This document shows positions 19,801 to 28,608 of a DNA stretch of 28,608 bases, piece by piece; position 1 is the first letter of the stretch, and every line of letters begins with the position of its first letter. A program made the translations under genes and the position numbers. The DNA is from Larix sibirica (Eukaryota > Streptophyta > Pinopsida > Pinales > Pinaceae): NCBI GenBank assembly GCA_004151065.3, contig NWUY0300003102.1:30506-59113 (forward strand), given 5' to 3'. A model generated the notes under the pieces. That model searched no databases, was not told where the DNA came from, and saw only the letters and a program-made list of their open reading frames with translations.

Positions 19801-19812
19801 CTTATCCTCCAC
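19801..19812 (-). other. Polypurine tract of the LTR element
   Basis: GTGGAGGATAAG on the minus strand, immediately before the LTR start TGTTAGA. This is the position and composition of the plus-strand priming site in copia-type elements. Internal coding sequence is not recognisable beyond it. Confidence 0.6.
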
Positions 19813-19985
19813 ATAGCATAGCTTCCATGGAGTTTTGATAAGGGTCAGAGATACTTAAATAGTTGTGTGTGCATGCTCCTTAAGCATGTGTACATTCCTA
19901 CAAAAAATAATGGACACATATTCCCAATGCAATGCAAAGGGTAAGCAACTTTGTGTACCACCCAGGCTTATGTCACATTCTAGCA

Positions 19986-20515
19986 TTTCAAACATGATAC
20001 TTTAAGAGGTTTCATGTTGCATTGTGAAAATTTAAAAATAACAAAAAAGAGCTGCTTAGCCTATGTTTTAAAAAAGATTATTTAGTTAATACAAATATAT
20101 GTTACTATTTGGATAAATATGTAATAAAATATGATATAGAAGATCATGCCGCACAAACAATTTTACCGCAATATGACATTCAAGAATAAAATAGGTTTAT
20201 ATCAAATTCGGACCTTTCAAACATAATACTTTAAGTGGTTTTATGTTGCAATGCAACATTAAAAAAAGAACAAAAGGATTAGTTAACCTATGTTCCCAAA
20301 AGTTGGTTGTGGTTAATATATATATATGGTAATATTTTTATATAAAAAATACAACTCAATTAATAGAGGATCGTGTTTCACAAATATGAAATGCCACTTT
20401 GTGATGTTAAAAAAAAAGTAAAAGCGACTTATGTCATATCCTGAAATTTCTAATGCAATACTTAAGAGTTTAATCTTGCAATGTAACATTAAAAAATAAT
20501 CAAAATAAAAAATCA
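19986..20515. repeat. Roughly 230-bp AT-rich tandem repeat, 2.3 copies
   Basis: The block (t)ttcaaacat(g/a)atactttaag, then (a/t)ggttt(c/t)atgttgca, starts at 19986 and 20215 and, more degraded, near 20445. It is followed each time by a run of A and 'acaaaa'. Divergence is substantial, so the array is old. Confidence 0.65.
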
Positions 20516-20537
20516 CATCATGTAAATAATATAATAT

Positions 20538-20648
20538 AATGAATAAAAAATCTTAAATTATTACATAATAATACAATGAATAAAAAATCTTAAATTATTA
20601 CATAATAATACAATGAATAAAAAATCTTAAATTCTTACATGTTTTCTT
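20538..20648. repeat. 37-bp tandem repeat, three copies
   Basis: aatgaataaaaaatcttaaa, then ttattacataataatac, starts at 20538, 20575 and 20612. The first two copies are identical in almost all positions; the third is partial. Confidence 0.9.
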
Positions 20649-20950
20649 TTAATAGATATCATTGCTTAGGATATTATATATTTATAACTAAACATTATGA
20701 AAATTAATATTAATATGATTTTTTGTTGTAAATATTATAGTATTATCAATATGATCATGTACTTTATATATTAGTATGTCACAATTAATTATGATGTGAA
20801 TATTATTAAATATCATCATATTATTAATTTGACTCTATGTACATGCGTTAGTAAATAACTAATAACAATTAATGTGTTTGGTATAAGTTAATAGCATATA
20901 TTTATAGAAAAATTATATTAACTTGTATATATGACACATTAATATTATTA
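20649..20950. other. AT-rich spacer
   Basis: No open frame, repeat or RNA gene recognised. Confidence 0.4.
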
Positions 20951-21320
20951 GTAATTTTTTAAAGTAAAATATGAAACCTTTATTAACTATCACTAAAATA
21001 TAATACAAAGATATCTACTAACATGTCTTTAGTGGAATTAGTCATGATGCATTTTCCACCCTTGTCCCAACATTAGGAGGCCAAAACAAAACCCCAACCA
21101 TTTCCGGTTAAACCAAGATGTCAAAATATTACTACTAACCGTCATGAGTCATGGGTTACTCAAAAATTAAATTACAAATTTGCACCACCTACCCACCAAG
21201 GGGAAACCGGGTGTGGTATTACCAAGCATATAAAAAAAATTTAAGAAGCTCCAAGGATTAAACAAACAAGACATCAACCCAAAACTAGAAAAGACCTGTT
21301 ACCCCAACATGCTTGGGTTC
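20951..21320 (-). mobile_element. Retroelement 3' end, probably LINE
   Basis: On the minus strand this runs through a GGCCTCCTAATGTTGGGAC block and a GGTGGAAAATGCATCATGAC block, then an AATAAA signal (in gttAATAAAggtttc, near 20981-20974), and ends in a short A run opposite T 20955-20960. This arrangement is typical of plant LINE 3' UTRs. No RT or RNase H motif can be linked to it. Confidence 0.4.
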
Positions 21321-21327
21321 GCTTCCA

Positions 21328-22129
21328 CTACAGCGCTGGCCTCAACGTTAACCTAAAATAAAACTTTGGTGACAATAGCCAAGTCATCAAGTTGCTGGTG
21401 AATGCAATGCATTCCTTCTTAAGACGAGGAATGGCTCTCAGGATCTGCACTTTGTAAAACTCCTTCTCTATCATGAACATAGCTAGAAGATTTTTCACCG
21501 TCCAGTATGGGATGGTACCGCCATCTCTTTCTTGATTTTGTTCCAAGGACAATGCCTCCATAGCCTCTATAGAACACTCAATGTGGTAAGGGACAGAGGC
21601 GTGAAAACCATGACTTGCATTGCCCCTTGAACTACTTACTAGCTTGAGTCCACCCTCTTCTGCAATGGGTTTGCTGACGTTGAGGCATGGTTCGCGTGCA
21701 CACAAGAAACCAAACAACTCTATGGCCAGAAACTTGGACTGAAATTTGTTGCACCAACCAAATGACTAGCACCTTCATTGCTTGCCAGGTCTGCTTGTCA
21801 TCAACTTTCGTTTTCCGTTCATTGTCAGCAGGTTGAGTTAAATAGTGCCTAGAGCCTGCCATGGTATTCCCATTTTTGTGAGTTGCAATATACTAGTCAC
21901 TTGGGGTGTGAATGGTCGTTGTAGATAAATTAACCTCTCACCAGTTCATCTTGCAGCCATAGATCTGCTCATTCATGCGAGCGTAAATTCCCATCTTCGG
22001 CCTACAATGAGTGCCCTCCCCACCACAACGGGGATTTAACCATCGAACAGCTATCATGTCACGCATCCTATCTGAACATGCCTTGACTCTGTCACATAGT
22101 TGTATGTCCAAGCCCTCTCCCTCGGCCAT
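21328..22129 (-). pseudogene. Unrecognised broken coding remnant
   Basis: Three minus-strand open frames follow each other: 22129-21938 (MAEGEGLDIQLCDRVKAC...), 21862-21632 and 21717-21328 (FLCAREPCLNVSKPIAEEGG ... IPYWTVKNLLAMFMIEKEF). The frame of the last one can be followed upstream past three stops to about 21930, so one older reading frame seems to have been broken. The composition is protein-like and GC-richer than the flanks. I recognise no domain. It may be part of the retroelement ending at 20951 or a captured gene fragment. Confidence 0.3.
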
Positions 22130-22690
22130 TAAACACTAGTGTTATTGGGGTCACTTCACCTGCATCTAAGTCACTAGTATCTAATTATTGAAATAAATTA
22201 TCACTCTACAATAATTTGATATCACAAATTTTATATATTTAAAATATGATATCGCAAATTTTATATATTTAAAATACGTGTAGTCTAAAAATTGTACGAT
22301 TTGAACTGGAATAGATGATTTTTTCGGGCACAATTTTGAAAAAATCCATCCGTAATTTTTCAAAATCTAGTTTACAGCTGTAAAATTCTAGAATTTTGGG
22401 TACCTCAGGGGTTTTTGAGGGTGCTGAATCCATTTCTACCATACAAAATCTCAATAAAACACAACTAAATTTTGATTTTGCAAAATAAAAAAACACTGGA
22501 TTCTAACTAAAATTAGCCATTCAATCCAAAATGCTAAATTTTTAAACAACTCCTTAAAATATAATGTATAACTTCTCACTAATAAAATTAAAAAACTAAA
22601 TAATAACCATAAAAGAGAGAAAACCCATAAAGTATGCTATACTAACTACGAAAACATACAAGAAAAAAACAAGACCCATAAAATATATGA
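22130..22690. other. AT-rich spacer with a 30-bp duplication
   Basis: A 30-bp direct duplication (gatatc(a/g)caaattttata...) lies at 22218-22247 and 22248-22277. Two similar blocks (acccataaa..tat...atactaa) lie at about 22624-22647 and 22673-22699. No gene is recognised. Confidence 0.5.
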
Positions 22691-23159
22691 CATACTAAAC
22701 TTTTTTTTCAAAAGAAAAATACTATACTTGATTATGAAGTATAAAAGGTTGCATTCCATAAACAGCCAAAACATTGGCCCGAGTAGACACCACCAGTCAA
22801 AACCCCGAAAACTCAAAACAATGGGAAGAGCCACCCCATAAGTGACATGTAGGACAAAAACAAAAGAACAACCCAACCGAATAGTAAACCAGAATACAAG
22901 ATGAACCCAGGATATACCAATCCTCCAATAGTTGCCAGGACCATAGTTATATAAAACACAGTAAAAAAAACAAAAGAGGGAAAATGGCTGATAAGGCAGC
23001 CCTGTACAAAAGAAACCACCTCGACGACACCGCAAAAAGGAGGTGAAACAAGTGTGGAAATGTCCAGTGAAAAAAACTGCCTTGGACAAAGAGAGATCTA
23101 CAAAAAACTATACCGCCAAAAAGACAATACTAAAGAGGGAAGAGTTGCCAAAAACCAGA

Positions 23160-23640
23160 GGTAGGCTGGGATGCACCGGCAAGTATATCATAATAGATGT
23201 GGCCTTCACTAGACACGAGTCCACAACGTGAAAGTGCATTAGCAACATAATTATGCTCCCGAAAGATGTCAACAATATGAGTCAGAGAGCAAATTCCCAG
23301 GAGATGTTTGTTCTAATCCATCCATGAGTTGAGGGCAAGTGCATTGATAATGGCCACGTTGTTGGCCCAATTCACAATGGCCAATGAATCCCCAATAACC
23401 TGCTCCAATAGTATATTGGACGAAGAAGAGAAAAAAAAGTATGAGCCATAAAGCCAATAGATCACCCTTGGTGTTTGTACCACTGCCGCTACACATCCAA
23501 AGCCGGATCTGACCACCATTTTGTAATTCAATAAAAGCCCCTGCCCCACAAAGACCAGAAGATATCAATGTAGCACCATCGAACCGTGCACGGTTTCTAG
23601 TTCTAAGAAGTTGAGGGGGGAAAGAGACACAATCACAATT
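23160..23640 (-). pseudogene. LINE copy 1: RNase H domain
   Basis: Reads RFDGATLISSGLCGAGAFIE, then SGSGTNTKGDLLALW; after a frameshift VIGDSLAIVNW; and, past a TAG, IVDIFREHNYVANALS. The four acidic positions are D, D (instead of E), D and N (instead of D), so the site is altered as well as frame-broken. The frame ends in GLVSSEGHIYYDIL before the 3' region. An RNase H at the C-terminus marks the plant RNase H-bearing L1 subclade. Confidence 0.85.
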
Positions 23641-23899
23641 ACCAGCAGCTTGCCCCACTGAAGAGGAAAAAATGTACTCTAATGAGAGCGCACGAACAAG
23701 GCAAGTCACCCTGCTAGGCTTGGTATATATGTTGTCGAATATCAGTCGATTTTGCACTTTCCAAATCTCCCACGCCACGAGAAAAGCCAAACAACCCAAA
23801 TCATTGTTAGTTGAAAACAAATATTTATACCAGCCCTGTAATGTGAACACCGAGCCATGTTGTAAATGGATAAAGGGATCATCGATGGATGACCATACT

Positions 23900-24180
23900 T
23901 TTACAGTGAATGGGAATATGACAAATAGGTGATAAAAGGATTCAGCATCCTCGTGACATAGTGAACATATATTAGGACCATGAAATCCCCGCTTCAGAGG
24001 GTTTTCTCAAATGAGGATTTTCCCTTCCAGCAATAGCCACATAAAAATTTTCACTTTTAAAGGGACACGCCAATGCCAACAAACGCTATACCACCACTTC
24101 CAATCCACCAGGTTTGAATAGAAAATCGCCTCATAGGCTGAATGTGTTGTAATCGACCCATCAATGGAATTCCACGACTA
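23900..24180 (-). pseudogene. LINE copy 1: zf-RVT segment
   Basis: Reads WRVPLKVKIFMWLLLEGKI, stop, ENPLKRGFHGPNICSLCHED, then AESFYHLF. This is the W.…PPK.K.F.W…L..RG….CP.C…E…HLF pattern of the zinc-binding domain after plant LINE RT. TAG near 24180 and TGA near 24008 (expected sense codons) interrupt an otherwise continuous frame. Confidence 0.85.
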
Positions 24181-24899
24181 GAGCAATCTGTCATCTTCTG
24201 TTGAAAGTTGAATGTTTGTACGATACAGACCCAAAATATATGACTGCCATTCAACGACCAACACCCCCACCAAGCCCAGTTGTGTAGCGTTCAGCCAAAC
24301 GTGAAATATATTTGATGGGCAGTTATTGACTAGAATATGATAGAGATTATAATAGCCTCGACACCTAAGATGAAAGAGCAGAGCAATCAATAGTTTATAG
24401 GGGGAAGGACCCCCAACAATAGGATCTTCACCAATCATAATATGACGACCATTTCCAAGAGCCCAGGCCAGCCTATCAGCCATCATCGGAAAGGAGAGTA
24501 ATAAGCCAGCCCAAATGTTTGAGATACCTTTTGCAGATTTCCTTCTGGATCGAATCCATTGAATAGTGGACAACTTACCAAAATATTTTTCTTTGAGTAT
24601 ACAACCCCATAAATAATCAACTGTTAATGCCCGCCACAAACTTTTGGCCAATGACGCAGTAGAGAATTGGAAGATATTCTTAATAGCCCAGCCCCCCTGT
24701 GCAAAGGGACGTGCAAGAGTGTTCCAATCCATCGAGTGGATCTTATGTTTACTAGATACGGACCAAATGAAACGATGGATCTTCCGGCGAATACTAGTCA
24801 ATATAGTTCTAGGAATCTTACAAAGAGAGAAGCAAAACACGCCCATGTTTTGTAGAACAGATTTTGCAAGGATGAGGTGACCCCCGCTAGATAACCAAC

Positions 24900-25910
24900 G
24901 CCATTTCCAATGAAAAATATTCTTATCAAATTTTTTTAGGAGCCATTGCCAGTCAACAATTTTATACCCATTGAGTTTAAGAAAATAACCTAGATATCGG
25001 GTACCATCAATGAGATCTTCGACCCTATAAGGAAGGAAGGAAGAAATAGGCGTGAGCTGCAACTCCTCCAGCTTATACTTTAAAATTTTCGATTTCCTTT
25101 CATTAATAAGCATACTCGAAGAGCTATAGAAGAGGTGTATAAGTTGCCACACATGTCTCCACTCCAAAAAATCTGCACCCCCAAATAAAATTACATCATC
25201 AACAAAGAATTGGTGGGTGATCGAATAGTGAGGCGATACCTGAATCCCAGTAATCAAAGAGTCAACTTTAGCTTTGAGTAACAATTTGTTGAAACCCTTA
25301 ATGACAATCAGAAATAATAATGGAGAGAGGGGACACCCTTGGCGTAATCCCCTCGAGCAGCGAATAAAATCTAAAGGGAAACCATTAATTAAAATAGAGT
25401 AGTTTACCGAAGAAGTGCAAGCCATAATCCATTTGATAACAGCCCAAGGAATGACAAGTTCACATTATCATATGCCTGTGTAAGGTCCAGTTGGAGAATA
25501 AGGGCTTTGGTATCTTTTGACTTAATACTATGCATAACCTCCCGAGCCACCCCCACATCATTTGGATTTGTCTGCCATCCAAAAACCCATACTGTTCCCA
25601 CGATAGCCCTCTAGAAAGCACAGGTTTGATCCTACATGCATTGAACTTTGCTATAACTTTGTAGACACGGTTGCACAGTGAAATCGACCGAAAATCCATG
25701 AAGGATGATGGATTGGAGATCTTGGGGATGAGTGTGATAAATGTTGCATTGAGTGCACCAGCCACCTCACCACGAATTCTAGTTTCTTCCACCATATCCA
25801 AAATATCTTGACCCATAATATCAAAGAAGGCCAAAAAACGTTTTGCGGTCCAGCCATCTGGGCCCGGACTTTTGTCTTTCGCAAAACCACTCAAAACTGA
25901 TTGAATCTCC
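24900..25910 (-). pseudogene. LINE copy 1: reverse transcriptase domain
   Basis: RT motifs in order: AKDKSPGPDGW, FITLIPKISNP, DFRSISLCN (usually RPISL), EQYGFLDGRQI, LDLTQAYDNVN (motif A aspartate present), GLRQGCPLSPLLF (motif B) and FVDDVILFG (motif C, both aspartates present, alanine changed to valine). Between DGRQI and motif A the frame shifts, and between motif A and IKWIMACTSSV some codons are missing together with another shift, so no functional RT can be made. Confidence 0.9.
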
Positions 25911-26519
25911 TTCAATGTGACCGGGATAAAAATGTCATTGCCCTCCTGCTTAAAAAATAGACGAGGATAATTACTAACAACTTTGATTTGTTCCCCACTA
26001 GTTGTCCCACCTGGATCACAATAATATTTCATGAAATGGGATTTAGCCTCCCCATGGAGAACAAGAAGCGACGAAATATTAACCCCCGCCCAACTTTGCA
26101 AGTTCCATATAGAATTACCAATACGTCTGATGTTTGCAAATCTATGAATTTTTTTTGAATTTGTGTCTCCCAAGGAAACCCACAAAGCCCGACTTTTCAA
26201 ATGCCATGAAGCTTCAACATGATTGAGGAAATGAAGTTTTCGGCCCTCCAAACCGATCAATTTAGAGCAAGCACCATCCGGAAGTGGTCTACCTAGGTTA
26301 GCTACATTAAGTGCAGATATTTGTGAATCAATTGCCAATATTTCGAGCCACTCAACCTTCTGATGAGCTTTCTCCCACTGTTTAACAGACTTTTTTAATG
26401 TGCCCAGTTTAAGAATAAGTCGTTGCGACGGAGAGTTTATACCATCCACCAAAGTTCCAGTCGAAACAGAGCGGACTAAAACTCTAAACTCAGAAATCTG
26501 CAGAAGTGTATGGTTGAAC

Positions 26520-27220
26520 TTGAAGGGATAAGGGATCTTTACATCCCCAAAATCTAGCTCCAAGAGGATAGGGAGATGGTCCGATAGTGATGATAGACCC
26601 ATCCAAGTCCTGTAATTATACACACTCTGTACCAAATTGTCCGCCATCCTAAAATAATCTAGGTGTTTGGAAATTTTCTCTGAAGCCACCCGCCCATTGC
26701 ACCAAGTAGGTCCCAACTGGATCGGAAAAATGTCATTCAAGCCTAACTTTGCAAAGAAATAAAAAAAAAATGCGGGCATAACGGATCCCCGTATGTAGAA
26801 ATACCCAAAGTCTCATTAGATGATAGTATAAGGTTAAAAACTCCCGCTAACAGGAGGTTATCAAGTTCCAACAAACCAACTGATTTTACAGAATCAAAAA
26901 ATTGGTATCGATCAGTGTAAGGCCCATAGATATTCATGAGGTTTACCACCCCAGCAAAACCTTTAATATGACCTTCCAGATGAATCCCCAGTTTTGTACT
27001 AAAAGCAGAGAGACGAAATAATTTAGGGTCCCAAGCAGACAGTAAACCACCCGAATGACCCACCGCATCCATCGAACAGATCACCCAATTAGGCCTAATG
27101 CTTTGGATGTAAACCCTCGCCCGAGCTGCCGACACCATAGTTTCTTGTAGAAAGATCATATCAGGATGCAAAGTATCCAATAAACCGTTGAGGGCTAATT
27201 TTTTCTGAGGGCCCCCAATC
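26520..27220 (-). pseudogene. LINE copy 1: APE-like endonuclease domain
   Basis: Motifs in order: MIFLQETMV (catalytic glutamate), GGLLSAWDP, LMNIYGPYTD, LLAGVFNLI, and SLSDHLPILLEL (catalytic Asp/His pair intact). The usual GDFN is GVFN, so the metal- and phosphate-coordinating aspartate is a valine. A frameshift at the homopolymer 26761-26770 splits the domain (…GDPLCPHFFF / FFAKLGLNDIFP…). The domain's role in a working element is to nick target DNA for target-primed reverse transcription. Confidence 0.85.
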
Positions 27221-27221
27221 C

Positions 27222-27222
27222 N
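27222..27222. other. Unresolved base / probable contig join at a GAATTC site
   Basis: A single n lies directly before GAATTC (27223-27228). The sequence on the right restarts inside RT of a second LINE copy, while the left side begins at the endonuclease start of copy 1. The same GAATTC occurs naturally at 25774 in copy 1, so a clone-end or assembly join at this site is plausible. Confidence 0.65.
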
Positions 27223-28608
27223 GAATTCTAGTTTCTTCCACCATATCCAAAATATCTTGACCCATAATATCAAAAAAGGCCAAAAAACGTTTCGCGGTCC
27301 AACCATCTGGGCCCGGACTTTTGTCTTTCGCAAAACCACTCAAAACTGATTGAATCTCCTTTAATGTGACGGGGATAAAAAATGTCATTGCCCTCCTGCT
27401 CATAAAATAGACGAGGATAATTACTAACAACTTTGATTTGTTCCCCAATAGTTGTCCCACCTGGATCACAATAATAGTTCATGAAATGGGATTTAGCCTC
27501 CCGATGGAGAACAAGAAGCGACAAAATATTAACCCCCGCCCGACTTTGCAAGTTCCATATAGAATTACCAATACGTCTACTATTTGCAAATCTATGAAAA
27601 AATTTTGAATTTTTGTCTCCCAAAAAGACCCACAAAGCCCGGCTTTTCAAATGCCATGAAGCTTCAGCACGATTGAGGAAATGAAGTTTTTAGTCCTCCA
27701 AATCGATCAATTTAGAGAAAGCATCATCCAGAAGTGGTCTATCCAGGTTAGCTACATTAAGTGTAGAGATTTGTGAATCAATTGTCAATATTTTGAGCTA
27801 CTCAACCTTCTGATGAACTTTCTCCCACTGTTTAACAGACTTTTTAATGTGCCCAGTTTAAGAATAAGTCACTGCGACGGAGAGTGTATACCATCCACCA
27901 AAGTTCCAATCGAAACAAAGCGGACTAAATCTCTAAACTCAGAAATATGCAGAAGTGTATGGTTGAACTTGAAGGGATAAGGGATCTTTACCTCCCCAAA
28001 ATCTAGCTCCAAGAGGATAGGAAGATGGTCCAATAGTGATGATAGACCCATCCAAGTCTTGTAATTATACACACTTTGTACCAAATTGTCCGCCATCATA
28101 AAATGATCCAAGGAGTTTGGAAATTTTCTCTAAAGCCACCCACCCATTGCACCAAGTAGGTCCCAACTGGATCGGAAAAATGTCATTCAAGCCTAACTCT
28201 GCAAAGAAATTAAAAAAATGCGGGCATAAGGGATCCCCGTGTGTAGAAATACCCCAAGTCTCATTAGATGATAGTGTAAGGTTAAAAACTCCCGCTAACA
28301 GGAGGTTATCAAGTTCCAGCAGACCAACTTATTTTACAGAATCCCAAAATTGGCATCGATTAGTGTAAGGCCCATAGATATTCATGAGGTTTACCACCCC
28401 AACAAAACCTTTAATATGACTTTCCAGATGAATCCTCGGTTTTGTACTAAAAGCATAGAGACGAAATAATTTAGGGTCCCAAGCAGACAGTAAACCACCC
28501 GGATGACCCACCGCATCCGTCGAACAGATCACCCAATTAGGTCTAATGCTTTGGATGTAAACCCTCGCCCGAGATGCCGACACCATAGTTTCTTGTAGAA
28601 AGATCATA
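27223..28608 (-). mobile_element. LINE copy 2: endonuclease to start of RT (partial)
   Basis: It matches 25774-27160 at an offset of about 1448-1449 bp with roughly 95% identity by eye, including small indels. Motifs seen: MIFLQETMV at the window edge, IYGPYTN, LLAGVFNLI, SSLLDHLPILLEL and AKDKSPGPDGW. It has its own lesions: a stop within the DSVK region near 28333, an extra base near 28115, frameshifts near 27660-27700 and 27370. Its RT is cut at the N, and it continues beyond the window. Confidence 0.85.

Larger units (their letters stand above)
22700..27221 (-). mobile_element. LINE (L1-type) copy 1: ORF2 from endonuclease to poly(A)
   Basis: A near-complete but disabled minus-strand LINE ORF2, in the order endonuclease (27220-26520), RT (25910-24900), zf-RVT (about 24070-23920), RNase H (about 23610-23210), a roughly 500-bp 3' region and an A8 run (opposite T, near 22709-22702). 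ORF1 and the first residues of ORF2 are missing beyond the N at 27222. It is broken by a frameshift at the A10 run 26761-26770, a frameshift near 25575, a deletion plus frameshift near 25460, stops near 24180 and 23999, and another frameshift inside RNase H. Confidence 0.9.

Noticed and set aside
22646-23089. 147-codon hydrophobic minus-strand open frame
   Set aside because: Lies in the 3' region of LINE copy 1 downstream of the RNase H domain; composition reflects T-rich 3' UTR, not a membrane protein gene.

Overview
The window looks like nuclear DNA from a plant, most likely a seed plant with a repeat-rich genome; a gymnosperm is possible, but nothing here proves it. The reasons are a multi-exon gene with GT..AG introns, a Ty1/copia element with a tRNA-iMet primer binding site, L1-type LINEs whose ORF2 ends in a CCHC-like zf-RVT segment and an RNase H domain (typical of plants), and a tRNA-derived SINE. 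Base composition is AT-rich. No prokaryotic features were seen.

Layout. 1-2.3 kb holds no recognisable gene, only two weak exon-like open stretches. 2.3-3.8 kb is the 3' part of a decayed LINE on the minus strand, with its tail repeated three times. 4.5-5.2 kb is the ORF1 end and ORF2 start of another decayed LINE on the plus strand. 5.2-7.7 kb is featureless. 7.7-9.5 kb is a 5' fragment of a minus-strand copia element (LTR, primer site, gag, zinc knuckle, protease), full of stops. 9.52-10.59 kb is an LTR of a second family, whose 3'-LTR start recurs at 19.7-19.8 kb. 11.1-12.5 kb contains three different short tandem repeats.

12.4-17.7 kb (minus strand) is the only credible host gene. It encodes a lysine/arginine-rich coiled-coil N-terminus (exons 1-3), then a series of phase 0-0 exons of 90-115 codons. 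All of these are copies of one unit, in two alternating types (A and B), separated by introns of about 100-115 nt. I predict 9 coding exons and about 779 residues; a tenth, decayed unit lies downstream. The last intron contains a SINE with a perfect 18-bp target-site duplication, 13-14 bp from a 5' splice site that has been damaged by small deletions. I do not recognise the protein family.

18.4-22.6 kb is AT-rich spacer with tandem repeats, an RNase H fragment cut at an N (19686), an LTR fragment, a retroelement 3' end and an unrecognised broken coding remnant. 22.7-28.6 kb holds two head-to-tail, roughly 95% similar minus-strand LINE ORF2 copies, joined at an N (27222) next to a GAATTC site. 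The first runs from the endonuclease to the poly(A) tail; the second stops at the start of RT and runs off the window. Both are disabled and share an altered endonuclease motif.

The strongest biological lead is the recently amplified exon array and the SINE-linked change of its 3' end. The two N positions join sequences that do not obviously belong together, so order across them should be treated with caution.
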